Part shown: positions 35,275-45,183 of the stretch, in pieces | How positions within the stretch are numbered: the stretch's first letter is position 1 | How the letters are laid out: each line of letters starts with the position of its first letter | Origin: an uncultured Bacteroidota bacterium | Lineage (GTDB): Bacteria; Bacteroidota; Bacteroidia; Chitinophagales; Chitinophagaceae | Direction of reading: 5' to 3' | DNA length: 64,000 bases | Assembly: GCA_903819975.1 (NCBI GenBank) | Contig: CAIJFI010000008.1 | Location: 62,001 to 126,000, forward strand | Notes under the pieces: model-generated | What the model was told of the DNA's origin: nothing | The model's database searches: none | What the model saw: only the letters and a program-made list of their open reading frames with translations | Position numbers and translations under genes: made by a program

Positions 35275-35808
35275 TTATTGATAGGTTGCTGTTACGTCTA
35301 TATTAATCTTGTCAGCCACTAATTTAATCATTATGCCTCCAATCCCGAAGTCTTTGATAGCAACTGTAAACTGCGCTGATGCTATAACTATGCCTCCTTT
35401 TACTTCAATAATGCCATTAGTAGTGATTGCTTTATTTACTCCATGCACTTGCATATTGCCAGATACCGACACTGGATATTTACCATCTTTCTTAAAATTA
35501 ACGGTATTGTAATTGGTGACTTGGCCAGTAAATTGCACGTTCGGAAACTTATTGCTTTCAATGTATTCGCTGTTAAAATGCTCTTCCATTTTTCCCATAT
35601 CAAAATGAAAACCTTTTGCTAATCCGCTGAAAATCAATTTACCATTGGGTTCTAAGCGACTAACTACTTGCTTGTTCACTGCATCAATGTCTTTATCGTC
35701 AACTGCAATAAAGCGAATTTGAGCTGTTTTAGTTTCAAGTGTTTTTTGCGCAAATGCCATGCTAGTACTAAATATTGTAATAGCTAAAAGTGTAAATATC
35801 TTTTTCAT
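35275..35808 (-). CDS. YceI-like lipid-binding periplasmic protein
   Basis: 177 aa with a signal peptide ending at AFAQ. The lipocalin-like beta-barrel pattern of YceI is visible: IRFIAVDDKDIDAVNKQVVSRLEPNGKLIFSGL, MEEHFNSEYIESNKFPNVQF (the EHFN...E..KFP block) and GNMQVHGVNKAITTNG. Family members bind isoprenoids or other long-chain lipids in the periplasm; the ligand is unknown. It has its own -7 element and lies between the metH promoter and recR. Confidence 0.87.
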   Translation of the reverse strand: MKKIFTLLAITIFSTSMAFAQKTLETKTAQIRFIAVDDKDIDAVNKQVVSRLEPNGKLIFSGLAKGFHFDMGKMEEHFNSEYIESNKFPNVQFTGQVTNYNTVNFKKDGKYPVSVSGNMQVHGVNKAITTNGIIEVKGGIVIASAQFTVAIKDFGIGGIMIKLVADKINIDVTATYQ

Positions 35809-35843
35809 ATGAATGGAGTATTATTATTTCAATGTTTAAACAT

Positions 35844-35851
35844 CAAAACTA
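35844..35851 (-). promoter_or_regulatory. Putative promoter -7 element for the YceI-like gene
   Basis: CAAAACTA reads TAGTTTTG on the minus strand, matching TAnnTTTG, 35 bp before the start codon at 35808. A -33 element is not clear. Confidence 0.5.
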
Positions 35852-35871
35852 TGTACTATTTCTGATAAATC

Positions 35872-36486
35872 CTATTTTATATACTGTTGGATGGGCTGTC
35901 TATTGGAAATACTCTTTCCAAGGGTCATTTCGTCCGCATATTCTAATTCTCCTCCAAAAGCAATCCCTCTTGCAATGGTAGTTATCCTACACGGGTAATT
36001 GGCTAGCTTCTTTTGAATATAGTAAATGGTTGTATCTCCTTGAATAGTAGGGTTTAATGCAAAAACAAGTTCGTTTACTTTGTCCTTATTCACTCTTTCA
36101 ATAAGGGATTCTATGGTTAATTGTTCTGGTCCAATGCCGTCTAATGGAGAAATAATACCACCCAATACATGATATGTCCCGTTGTATTGTTGTGTGTTTT
36201 CGATTGCAATAACGTCTCTGATATTTTCAACAACACAAATGGTATCTTTTTGTCTTCCCGAATTGGCACATATGGAACAGATTGTTCCATCACTTATATT
36301 ATGACACTTTTGGCAAAACTGAATTTCGTTACGCATCTTTTGAAGTGTTTCTCCAAATAGTGTTGTAACTCCTTTTTCTTGTTTTAATAAATGCAATACT
36401 AGTCTTAAGGCAGTTTTTTTACCAATGCCCGGCAACTTAGCAAATTCTGCTACAGCGTTTTCTAATAAAGAGGAAGGTAATTGCAT
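35872..36486 (-). CDS. recR: Recombination mediator RecR
   Basis: 204 aa, standard length. The helix-hairpin-helix LPGIGKKTALRLVLHLL is at about 18-34, a C4 zinc finger (CQKCHNISDGTICSIC) at about 57-72, and a Toprim domain (ICVVENIRDVIAIENTQQYNGTYHVLGG, with EN and GG motifs) follows. It acts with RecF and RecO to load RecA on gapped DNA. It is 19 bp downstream of the Ig-like lipoprotein gene on the same strand and probably shares its transcript with the helicase-nuclease upstream. Confidence 0.95.
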   Translation of the reverse strand: MQLPSSLLENAVAEFAKLPGIGKKTALRLVLHLLKQEKGVTTLFGETLQKMRNEIQFCQKCHNISDGTICSICANSGRQKDTICVVENIRDVIAIENTQQYNGTYHVLGGIISPLDGIGPEQLTIESLIERVNKDKVNELVFALNPTIQGDTTIYYIQKKLANYPCRITTIARGIAFGGELEYADEMTLGKSISNRQPIQQYIK

Positions 36487-36505
36487 AGGGTAGTGATGCG
36501 TAAAA

Positions 36506-37921
36506 TTACTTATTAATTGTAATATTCAACTCATTATCCCAATCTGCACGTATGTTTAACTTATTAGGTAAGATCCATACTTTTTCAGGCTGCTTATTTT
36601 TATTTCCAAAACCATATTTCCCAGTATCCCATTTACCATTCTTATTCTCATCTTCTAAAATATTAAGTTGAAAATCGCCTGGAGGTAATTGTTGAATATG
36701 TAATAAATTCTGTGTAATTGGATAGCTAAATTTTATTTTATCATCCTGTGTCAATAATAATAGGGGATTATTATACTGTTCGTAGCCATTTATTCTAATC
36801 ATACATGTGCCATAGGATGCAGTAGATTTTGTAATAAATGCTAAAGTGTCAGTTTTAAATAATTTGTTATTAAGTGTATCCTTAACAGCATTTTGTGGCA
36901 ATATTAAATGAAACGGGGTGCTATTTTTCCAAGGATAATCAATTACAATACTATTTGGGTATACGCTATCTATTTTAACACTAAAATTAGATACGGGTTT
37001 ATTAAATGTATCTGCAAGTATAATAGGGAAGCTATCATTTAAATGAATTGGTGACTCAAAAGTCAAATGTAGCGCATGTAATATGTCCAACTCGTTTCCG
37101 TCTAAGTCCTTTGCATATTTTAATGATGCAGTATTTCGTTTAAGCGCATTTTTATTTACAACTTTTTTCTTTTCTACTTTTTGATAGGCTTGAAAAGCAA
37201 ATAGTTGAATTGAATCTTTGCTACGATTAACCGTTACTGGCGCATTGCTAAAAGCAAAAAATTTGGTACTGTCGTCGTACTTTTTTGTATAGTCATTTGT
37301 AAGTACAAAAACATTGAATTGTTTGAAAGGCAAATAATCAAATCCGAATTTTCCTTTCCCATTTATCTTTGCATAATACAATGGTCTGTTTTTGAAAATA
37401 GCTGTATCATTTCCTACTGGTTGCAAAACAACTATTAGTGTACTATCAGCTTTTCCGGTTTCCGCAATTCTTACGGTGCCTTGGATTCTTCCGCTGTCAA
37501 TCACATTACCCGTGCTAAAAACGTAGGAAAAATCTTTAGCAATATTGCCTTCATTTACATCTCGTATCGCATCTCCAAATTGTATGCGATAAGTTGTGTT
37601 AGAAGCCAATGAATCATTAATACGAATTCGAACTGTATTTAATTTAGATTCAACTAAAGGCGTGTTTTTTAAACTTGGCGTAACTACTAAATTCTCTTGG
37701 ATATTATTAGTTGTAATGTATTCGTTAAACGCAATAAAAATTTCCTTTGGCGTTATATTAGTTGCAGAATCCTTTGGTTTTGCAACAACACGATAAGGAG
37801 GAATACTGTCTCTAGGTCCTCCACTTGGCGGAACAATATTAGCACATGCCATTAAGGAGTTGACAAGGTATATTGCAACTCCAGTTTTTAAAATAAAAGC
37901 CCCCAAAGAAATTCTTTTCAT
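36506..37921 (-). CDS. Ig-like domain lipoprotein
   Basis: 471 aa from the ATG at 37921 (an ATG three bases earlier is equally possible; a longer start would overlap the helicase gene). Signal peptide with lipobox LMAC, then the Bacteroidota sequence ANIVPPSGGPRDSIPPY. An Ig-like (SbsA-type) domain follows (PKEIFIAFNEYITTNNIQENLVVTP, FGDAIRDVNEGN), and the C-terminus has DFQLNILEDENKNGKWDTGKY, a recurrent calcium-loop-like DEN-NGKWD block. Probably an outer-membrane or periplasmic lipoprotein of unknown role. Linked by position to recR and the helicase. Confidence 0.82.
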   Translation of the reverse strand: MKRISLGAFILKTGVAIYLVNSLMACANIVPPSGGPRDSIPPYRVVAKPKDSATNITPKEIFIAFNEYITTNNIQENLVVTPSLKNTPLVESKLNTVRIRINDSLASNTTYRIQFGDAIRDVNEGNIAKDFSYVFSTGNVIDSGRIQGTVRIAETGKADSTLIVVLQPVGNDTAIFKNRPLYYAKINGKGKFGFDYLPFKQFNVFVLTNDYTKKYDDSTKFFAFSNAPVTVNRSKDSIQLFAFQAYQKVEKKKVVNKNALKRNTASLKYAKDLDGNELDILHALHLTFESPIHLNDSFPIILADTFNKPVSNFSVKIDSVYPNSIVIDYPWKNSTPFHLILPQNAVKDTLNNKLFKTDTLAFITKSTASYGTCMIRINGYEQYNNPLLLLTQDDKIKFSYPITQNLLHIQQLPPGDFQLNILEDENKNGKWDTGKYGFGNKNKQPEKVWILPNKLNIRADWDNELNITINK

Positions 37922-37934
37922 CATAATTGCAAAC

Positions 37935-40900
37935 TTAGTCAGATTCTTCCAAATCGCCACTTGGGATTTGATGCAATGCTACCGTTAATTCATTGTTTTT
38001 CACAAAATTACACCAATGACATTCAGGCTTGCCACAACCTGTATAAAAGTCTTTCTCTTGTATCTTTTGCCAAACAGACTCAATTTGTTGGGTTACCGTT
38101 GTGATATCGGCATCACTTATATTGATAGAAACTTTCTCAAATTCTTTCTTTTTATTAGGCTCCACAAAATCAAATTCGGCACTAACTACTTCCCAGTTTT
38201 TAGGATGATGGTTTAATAGTATTTTATAGAAAACGGCTTGTCTCCAATAGTCGCCACCATTAGGGTATTTTTCGTTAGGGGCAAATAGCTTTTCTTTCGC
38301 ATTTTCTACACTGCCTGTTTTGTAATCAATCACCACTACTTGTTTCCCGTTGAATTCTATTTTATCAATGGCTCCTTTTAATGGTATGCCATTGATTACT
38401 ACATTATTTATTCGATATTCGGTTGTAACTACTTTATTCCATTCATTTACATATTGGTCATAGTAGTTTGTTAAAACCATTTCGCCTTGTTCTTTTCGGT
38501 TGTTAAATTCAACCTGCGTAAATGCTTCTCTATGTCTATTCATATAATATGTAAAGTCCTGCACTAATTCTTGTTTATCAGGAAATACTTGGTCTCGATC
38601 AGACATTTTTTTGAATAGCTTATTTAATGCATCGTGCACGGCCGAACCAAAGGTTGTTGCTTCTGATTTACCTGACGGCACTCGAATTAAACTATTGTAA
38701 TAAAAATGTAAAGGGCACTTTAAGTAATTGTTTAAAGCGGTTACATTCATTGTGAATTGCTCAAGCTTTGGACTGATAAAGTCTTCTTCTAATTGTTTTA
38801 TCTCTGGTTGTATAGTAGTTTGAATATGCAATAACTTATACTGCAGTTTCACCTCCGTATCTAGTTGCTTTTCAACAATGCTTTTTTCATTACCATCAAT
38901 TAATTCTATTACAAATTGACTCGGTTCTGCTACTTTTCCGTCGGCACGATTCAATGCGTAAGATATTTGTATTTCTTTTTTTGCGCGTGTTATCGCAACA
39001 TAAAATAATCGTCTTAATTCTTCTTTATTGTCTGCGTTTTCCAAACTACTTAAAACCGTGTCTGGCAGAGTGTATCCAATATTATTTGCAGCTCTTTTCT
39101 TTTCCCAATAATGTGCATTGGTGCCAGCAACAAAAACATATTCAAATTCTAGGCCCTTGCTTCCATGCGTGGTTAATAAATTCACACCCGACACGCCACC
39201 TGTCGTAATAGGTAGTGGTAATCTAATGCCTTCTTTTTGCATCAGTTCAAGCATTTCAATCAAGTCCTTCAATTTTAAACTAGGACGACGATGCGTTTCT
39301 TCTTTAATGAAATCAAAAAACTTGGTAATTACTTCTAATTCAAAAGATTTATTACTTGAATTTAAGATAGATTGTATAATCCCTGTCTTTTGTAATATTT
39401 GTTCAACTAAGTTTAATAAAGTTACGTTAGGAACCTCGCCAATTAAGGATTCTAGCACCTGGACCGCTTTTGCAATTTCAGTCATCCCGCCTTGTTGAAA
39501 AAGGTCGGTTTGTACTTGTTGCGTTTTGTCCACAAGTACTTTTCTAAAAGAGTTTTCAGGCGCACCGTATTTTAATTGATTTGCTTCTACCGTTAATTTT
39601 GCTATAGTAATAGGAGAGATTTTCCACCATTTGAAATGTAATATTTCAAAAAGTAAATTAGCGCCTTCATAAGGTTGGTCCAACTCGCAAACCAAGTAAT
39701 CTAGTATCGTTATAATCTGCTTTACTAATGTTTGATCTAGTAAGTTTGCTGTTCTTCTTGTAAAAACAGGAATTTTTTTTTGTTGTAAGAAGTGTGCAAT
39801 CTCCTCTCCGTATTTATGTTCCTTGTATAGTACGGCAATTTGGTGGGGTGCCACACCTTTTTCCGTGAGATTTACAATTTGTTCGGTGATGTCTATCATT
39901 TCTTCCTCTGGCACTTGATAGGCAATGATAGCTGGATTAACAGTGTTTTGTTGATTATCAGGATGAGCTGCAATTAACTTCTTTTCTAAACCATTAATTT
40001 TATTGACTAATCTTTCTTGGTTATTATTTATAACAATGGTAGATGCGTCTAAAATGGGCTGTGTTGAACGATAATTATTTTCCAATACGATAGTTAATAA
40101 ATCCTGTGCGTATTGATTTTGAAAGTGCAACATATTTTCAACGTTGGCACCCTGAAATCTAAAAATACTTTGATCGTCGTCTCCCACAACAAATAAGTTG
40201 GGCTGATCCCAATAGTTTACAAGCAATTGTACTAATTCGTTTTGAGTTCCACTTGTATCTTGAAACTCGTCTACTAAAATGTATAAAAAACGTTCTTGGT
40301 ATTGTGCTAGTAGGTTTTTGTTTTCTTTAAATGCGTTGATCACCCAGTTAATCATGTCCTCAAAGTCATATCTATTGCGATCCTTCATTAGTTGCTGGTA
40401 AACGTCAAAGCAGTTGATGGCTGCTTTTAATTTTTCCATCTTTTCCAATTCTACATCTACCAAACCTTGCTTTAAAGCGCCGGCCTCAAATTGTTTGTAT
40501 TTTCTTTTATATATAAATTCATCTCTAAATGGAATCTCTTTAATATAGTCTTCTACTTTTTCTACTAAGTATGTAGGAGTCCAACCTTCCTTTTTCATGG
40601 CACTAAACAATTTAGCCAAATTACCGATCTCATAATAGATGTCACCTCGGTATCTTTTTAAAGGATTGTTTTTATCAAACCTGTCAATTAATTTTTTTAG
40701 TAGTTCAATTTTTTCTAATTCTGAAATTGGATCCAAACTTGTTTTATCAAATAAGGATAAATTGTCTTGTATGATGTCGTTGCAAAAAGAGTGAAATGTG
40801 GCAATATTCACTTTATAAGCACTAGTGCCTATAAAGCTTACCAATCGTTTACGCATAGCAATAGCGCCGGCATCGGTATAAGTAAGACAAAGTATATTTT

Positions 40901-41087
40901 CTGGCGAGGTATCTGTCTCTAATAAGATCTTGCCAATTCTTGCCCCTAAAATTTGGGTCTTACCAGTCCCAGGCCCAGCAATTACCATGACAGGTCCTTC
41001 AATGGTGTTTACCGCAACCTTTTGTTGATCATTTAATCCCTCGTAAACTGCTTCAAAAGCCTTTGCTTGTTCCAACTTGCTTATCAT
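37935..41087 (-). CDS. UvrD/Rep-family helicase with C-terminal PD-(D/E)XK nuclease
   Basis: 1050 aa. Superfamily 1 helicase: Walker A AGPGTGKTQ (37-45), Ia LCLTYTDAGAIAMRKRL, Walker B LVDEFQDT, III VVGDDDQSIFRFQGA, V TTHGSKGLEFEYVFV and VI RRLFYVAITRAKK. From about 770 a RecB-like nuclease: LKCPLHFYYNSL (near 790), KIEFNGKQVVVIDYKTGS (near 915-925, the Asp...YK) and GCGKPECHWC (near 1015-1025). The four Cys (one near 790, three at the end) fit an Fe-S cluster staple as in AddB/Cas4-type nucleases. Likely DNA repair or recombination. Confidence 0.9.
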   Translation of the reverse strand: MISKLEQAKAFEAVYEGLNDQQKVAVNTIEGPVMVIAGPGTGKTQILGARIGKILLETDTSPENILCLTYTDAGAIAMRKRLVSFIGTSAYKVNIATFHSFCNDIIQDNLSLFDKTSLDPISELEKIELLKKLIDRFDKNNPLKRYRGDIYYEIGNLAKLFSAMKKEGWTPTYLVEKVEDYIKEIPFRDEFIYKRKYKQFEAGALKQGLVDVELEKMEKLKAAINCFDVYQQLMKDRNRYDFEDMINWVINAFKENKNLLAQYQERFLYILVDEFQDTSGTQNELVQLLVNYWDQPNLFVVGDDDQSIFRFQGANVENMLHFQNQYAQDLLTIVLENNYRSTQPILDASTIVINNNQERLVNKINGLEKKLIAAHPDNQQNTVNPAIIAYQVPEEEMIDITEQIVNLTEKGVAPHQIAVLYKEHKYGEEIAHFLQQKKIPVFTRRTANLLDQTLVKQIITILDYLVCELDQPYEGANLLFEILHFKWWKISPITIAKLTVEANQLKYGAPENSFRKVLVDKTQQVQTDLFQQGGMTEIAKAVQVLESLIGEVPNVTLLNLVEQILQKTGIIQSILNSSNKSFELEVITKFFDFIKEETHRRPSLKLKDLIEMLELMQKEGIRLPLPITTGGVSGVNLLTTHGSKGLEFEYVFVAGTNAHYWEKKRAANNIGYTLPDTVLSSLENADNKEELRRLFYVAITRAKKEIQISYALNRADGKVAEPSQFVIELIDGNEKSIVEKQLDTEVKLQYKLLHIQTTIQPEIKQLEEDFISPKLEQFTMNVTALNNYLKCPLHFYYNSLIRVPSGKSEATTFGSAVHDALNKLFKKMSDRDQVFPDKQELVQDFTYYMNRHREAFTQVEFNNRKEQGEMVLTNYYDQYVNEWNKVVTTEYRINNVVINGIPLKGAIDKIEFNGKQVVVIDYKTGSVENAKEKLFAPNEKYPNGGDYWRQAVFYKILLNHHPKNWEVVSAEFDFVEPNKKKEFEKVSINISDADITTVTQQIESVWQKIQEKDFYTGCGKPECHWCNFVKNNELTVALHQIPSGDLEESD

Positions 41088-41153
41088 TTTATAAAATTAA
41101 TGGCTTTCCTTGTAATCCCCGCAACAAAAAGGCAGGTTCCTTGTTATACTTAT

Positions 41154-41627
41154 ATGTCTAAAGTATATAATATCCATACCGTACAAAACCTGCCAATTAG
41201 TTTGGATCAGGCTTGGGACTTTTTTAGTAGTCCAGCAAATCTTGCCAAAATAACTCCTAACCATATGGGGTTTAACATTATAAGTAAACACCATGGTGAA
41301 AAAATGTATCCTGGTCAGATTATAGAGTACACTGTAAGCCCGTTATTAGGAATACCTATGTATTGGATGACAGAAATTACCCATGTGCAAGAAGGAAAGT
41401 ATTTTGTAGATGAACAGCGTTTTGGTCCTTATAGTCTTTGGCACCATCAGCATCATTTTAAGGCTATCCCGGGTGGTGTTTGCATGGAGGATATCGTGCA
41501 TTATAAAATTCCACTTGGATTTTTAGGAGATATAGCACAATGGATACTAGTCAAAAAGCAACTACAAGGAATTTTTGATTATAGGTTTAAAGCAGTAGAA
41601 TTGATGTTTGGTACTTACAAGCCTTAG
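41154..41627 (+). CDS. SRPBCC family protein
   Basis: 157 aa. The START/polyketide-cyclase-like fold is suggested by NLPISLDQAWDFFSSPANLAKITP at the N-terminus and by WMTEITHVQEGKYFVDEQRFGPYSLWHHQHHF in the middle, a block seen in SRPBCC proteins annotated as cell division inhibitor or ligand-binding. The ligand is unknown. Start at 41154 is chosen because the longer frame would begin inside the helicase gene on the other strand. It is divergent from the helicase and followed by kup. Confidence 0.82.
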   Translation: MSKVYNIHTVQNLPISLDQAWDFFSSPANLAKITPNHMGFNIISKHHGEKMYPGQIIEYTVSPLLGIPMYWMTEITHVQEGKYFVDEQRFGPYSLWHHQHHFKAIPGGVCMEDIVHYKIPLGFLGDIAQWILVKKQLQGIFDYRFKAVELMFGTYKP

Positions 41628-41693
41628 TTTTTACTTGTTAAAATATTTATAAAATACTTAGGGTATAAAGTGCTTTGTTTATATAATTTTTAT

Positions 41694-41701
41694 AAACTTT
41701 G
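41694..41701 (+). promoter_or_regulatory. Putative kup promoter -7 element
   Basis: AAACTTTG is one mismatch from TAnnTTTG. A TTTG at 41674-41677 could be the -33 element with a 16-bp spacer. The ATG is 20 bp downstream. Confidence 0.35.
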
Positions 41702-41721
41702 TTTCCCAATCATAAAGCTTC

Positions 41722-43695
41722 ATGGCACATACAACTAGTGGGCATAACCACAAACTCTCGGTAGCAGGTTTAATAGTTACTTTAGGAATTATATATGGCG
41801 ATATCGGAACCTCACCATTGTATGTATTCAAATCCATCATCAACCACAAAGTAATTACCGAACAACTTGTTTATGGAGCCATCTCTTGTGTGTTTTGGAC
41901 ATTAACATTACAAACTACTTTTAAATATGTTTTCTTAACGCTACGTGCAGACAATAGAGGAGAGGGTGGAATATTCTCTCTTTTTGCTTTAGTTAGACGT
42001 TATGTAAAATGGATTTATATTCCCGCAATAATTGGTGCCGCTATGTTGTTGGCCGATGGTATGATTACACCTCCTATTTCTGTAGCCTCTGCTGTTGAAG
42101 GATTAGGTGGCGTAAGAGGAATGGAAAATATTATTGTCCCAGGTAATAATTTAACTGTGGGAATTGTGATGGCCATTATATCATTGTTGTTTTTCTTTCA
42201 ACGTTTTGGAACAAAGATTGTTGGTTTTGCATTTGGCCCTATTATGTTGATTTGGTTTTCCATGATTTTGCTTTTAGGATTTTTCCAAGTAATACATCAT
42301 GCAGAAATTTTAAAATCAATCAACCCTTATTACGCATATGATTTATTGGTAAATTATCCGAAAGGATTCTGGATATTAGGAGCCGTTTTTCTTTGTACAA
42401 CTGGAGCCGAAGCTTTATATAGCGACTTAGGGCATTGTGGTCGTCAAAATATTCAAGTAAGTTGGATGTTTGTAAAAACAGCCTTGGTGATTAACTATAT
42501 GGGTCAGGGCGCATGGCTTATAACTCATATGGGACAGTCTATTGAGGGCTTGAATCCCTTTTATGAATTAATGCCACACTGGTTTTTATTAGCAGGTATT
42601 TGTATTGCAACTGTCGCAGCAATTATAGCTAGTCAAGCATTAATTAGTGGATCATTCACTTTAATCTCTGAAGCTATTAGTTTGAATTTTTGGCCTCGTG
42701 TTACCATTAAATTTCCGACAGATCAAAAAGGTCAAATTTATATTCCAAGTTTAAATTTAATTTTATGGGCAGGTTGTATAACTATGTTGTTCTTTTTTAG
42801 AAAGAGTGAGCATATGGAAGCAGCTTATGGTTTTTCAATTATCATCACCATGATTATGACAACCATCCTAATGAATTTTTACATGTTGAATGTAAAAAGA
42901 TGGAGACAGTCTATTGTGGCTGTAATAATATTAATTTTTAGTGTTGTTGAAATCTCTTTCTTTGTTGCAAATATTGTTAAAGTAAAAGAAAGTTATATCA
43001 CATTTGTCTTTTCTTTAAGTATGATTTTTGTGATGATGATATGGCATCGTGCACGCAAAATTGCCAATAGATATTTGGACTTTGTAAAAATGAAAGATTA
43101 TTTGGAACCAATGGTAGAGTTAAGTGCAGACAAAGACATTCCAAAATATGCAACGCACTTAGTGTATTTGACCAAAGCAAATAATTATCGTGAAATTGAA
43201 CACAGAATTATTGATTCAATTTTAAATCGTAAGCCAAAACGCGCAGATATTTATTGGTTTATACATATTGACAGAACCGATTCTCCATATGGTATGGAAT
43301 ATTCTATTCGCGAATTAGTGGACGACAAAGTTATGCGCGTGGACTTTAAATTAGGATTCAGAATTCAGCCAAGGGTGAATGTATTATTTAAAAAAGTGAT
43401 GCAGGAATTGAATGAATGCCATGAATTAGGTATTTATAGCAAGTATGAATCTCTAAAAAGCAAGGACTTCCATGCAGATATAACCTATGTAATTATAGAA
43501 AGCTTCTTTAGTATTGAGAACGAGTTGTCATTTAGAGAAGACTTTATTATGGACGTATACTTTAATATCAAGCAATTGGCGCAAAGTGACCAAAAAGCCT
43601 TTGGTTTGGATAACGACATGACAATTGTGGAACATGTGCCATTAATTATTAAGGCCAACGAGAATCTTCCTCTAAGACGTGTGTTTGATAGATAG
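41722..43695 (+). CDS. kup: KUP/HAK/KT family potassium transporter
   Basis: 657 aa. GIIYGDIGTSPLYVF in segment 1 is the KUP signature, and about twelve membrane segments fill residues 10-430. A C-terminal soluble domain (about 440-657) follows, typical of the family. It imports K+ with protons across the inner membrane. The gene ends seven bases from the convergent GHL10 gene with no terminator. Confidence 0.93.
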   Translation: MAHTTSGHNHKLSVAGLIVTLGIIYGDIGTSPLYVFKSIINHKVITEQLVYGAISCVFWTLTLQTTFKYVFLTLRADNRGEGGIFSLFALVRRYVKWIYIPAIIGAAMLLADGMITPPISVASAVEGLGGVRGMENIIVPGNNLTVGIVMAIISLLFFFQRFGTKIVGFAFGPIMLIWFSMILLLGFFQVIHHAEILKSINPYYAYDLLVNYPKGFWILGAVFLCTTGAEALYSDLGHCGRQNIQVSWMFVKTALVINYMGQGAWLITHMGQSIEGLNPFYELMPHWFLLAGICIATVAAIIASQALISGSFTLISEAISLNFWPRVTIKFPTDQKGQIYIPSLNLILWAGCITMLFFFRKSEHMEAAYGFSIIITMIMTTILMNFYMLNVKRWRQSIVAVIILIFSVVEISFFVANIVKVKESYITFVFSLSMIFVMMIWHRARKIANRYLDFVKMKDYLEPMVELSADKDIPKYATHLVYLTKANNYREIEHRIIDSILNRKPKRADIYWFIHIDRTDSPYGMEYSIRELVDDKVMRVDFKLGFRIQPRVNVLFKKVMQELNECHELGIYSKYESLKSKDFHADITYVIIESFFSIENELSFREDFIMDVYFNIKQLAQSDQKAFGLDNDMTIVEHVPLIIKANENLPLRRVFDR

Positions 43696-43702
43696 AAGTT
43701 AT

Positions 43703-45166
43703 CTATAATGCTACCATCTTGCTTAATTGATTTTGCATACCAATTGCAACAATCCAGTATTGAGATGTAGCTTGTTTTTCAATTCCTAATGCAGATAGAT
43801 TAATAAATTTGGTATCACTAGGTACCACAGCCTCTACGGCATATTTATTATTTGCTTGACTTAGAATTGCAAATTGTTTCACCTGCTTTGTTTGTGTAGT
43901 TTCAATTTGATAAGTTTTCTCCGACTTTTTATTTACAATAGGAGCAGCAACTTCGTATTGCACTAACCATGGCATAGTTGGTTGTAATGCAGGCTTATTG
44001 TAGTAATTGGTTTGTAAACTATCGTTCCAGTGATTAGGATTGTTTTTAAATGTGCTACTACTAAAATAAGCACTTCCTCTTGTGTTTTTCAATCCCCTTA
44101 AACTTTGAATTTGATAAGGAATTTCCTTAGGGCTTTTCCAACTAGGATTGGTTCCAGCGCGATATATCCCATGCCCAATGTATAAGTTTCTATTATAATT
44201 ATGTGCATTCCACCAATTCACCAATTCGTCATAATCTGCTAATGCGTGTCCATGTTCCCAATACAATTGAGGAATTACATAGTCAATCCATCCTTTGTTT
44301 AACCAAGATAAAATATCAGCGTATAAGTCGTCGTAATTACTTACCCCTGCTTTGGTATTACTTCCAATAGGATCTTTTGATTTATTTCGCCATACACCAA
44401 ATGGACTAATGCCAAATTGTACACCGGGTTTAATGCTATGAATAGTTGCAGATAGTTGTTTGATAATAGTATCGCAGTTGCTTCTTCTCCAGTCCTCCTT
44501 GTTTAAACCACGACTATATTTTTTATAGGCTGCTTCGTCTTGAAATTCTTTTCCTGGAACTTTATAAGGATAAAAATAGTCATCCAAATGAATCGCATCA
44601 ATATCATATCTAGTCACTAAGTCTCTCACTACACGATTGGTATGCTGCCAAACTTCGGGTAAGCCAGGGTTAAATATTTTTTTATTGTCGTAATCAATAA
44701 ACCAATCAGGGTGTGTTTTAGTTAAATGGTTTGGAGCTACACTGGAACTTTTTGTACTAAATACTGCGCGATAAGGATTGATCCATGCATGAAATTCCAT
44801 TCCGCGTTTATGTGTTTCAGCAATCATAAAACTAAGTGGATCATAAAAAGGGCTAGGGGGTAATCCTTGTTTTCCCATTAAATATTCACTCCATGGTTCT
44901 AAGGTTGATGGGTATAAAGCATCACCTGCAGGCCTTACTTGCATAATAATAGCATTCATGCCGTTCTTTTGATGCATGTCCAATAATTCAATAAACTCTC
45001 TTTTTTGATCCTCGTTACTTAAACCTCTTTTACTTGGCCAGTCTATGTTTACAACTGTTGCTACCCATACACCTCTAAACTCAAAAACGTTTTTGTCGTC
45101 TAGTTTTGGTTGTGCTTTCACAAAAAGGCAACACCCTAGTAATAGCATGCTTAATAAATAACGCAT
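43703..45166 (-). CDS. GHL10 (DUF187) family glycoside hydrolase-like protein, secreted
   Basis: 487 aa with a signal peptide (LLSMLLLGCCLFVKAQ). The TIM-barrel core matches the glycoside hydrolase-like 10 family: EFRGVWVATVVNIDWPSK, MNAIIMQVRPAGDALYPS, GMEFHAWINPYRAVF, YDIDAIHLDDYFYPY, FGISPFGVWRNKS and WIDYVIPQLYWE. Some relatives cut peptidoglycan-derived glycans; the exact substrate is unknown. A short C-terminal domain (about 400-487) may be Ig-like. It lies downstream of the MarR-VanZ-GcvH run. Confidence 0.88.
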   Translation of the reverse strand: MRYLLSMLLLGCCLFVKAQPKLDDKNVFEFRGVWVATVVNIDWPSKRGLSNEDQKREFIELLDMHQKNGMNAIIMQVRPAGDALYPSTLEPWSEYLMGKQGLPPSPFYDPLSFMIAETHKRGMEFHAWINPYRAVFSTKSSSVAPNHLTKTHPDWFIDYDNKKIFNPGLPEVWQHTNRVVRDLVTRYDIDAIHLDDYFYPYKVPGKEFQDEAAYKKYSRGLNKEDWRRSNCDTIIKQLSATIHSIKPGVQFGISPFGVWRNKSKDPIGSNTKAGVSNYDDLYADILSWLNKGWIDYVIPQLYWEHGHALADYDELVNWWNAHNYNRNLYIGHGIYRAGTNPSWKSPKEIPYQIQSLRGLKNTRGSAYFSSSTFKNNPNHWNDSLQTNYYNKPALQPTMPWLVQYEVAAPIVNKKSEKTYQIETTQTKQVKQFAILSQANNKYAVEAVVPSDTKFINLSALGIEKQATSQYWIVAIGMQNQLSKMVAL

Positions 45167-45183
45167 ATACTTAAAAAATTTAA

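Noticed and set aside
39118..39498. Open frame of 126 codons opposite the helicase-nuclease gene
   Set aside because: Antisense shadow of the helicase; no motif, no upstream promoter element.
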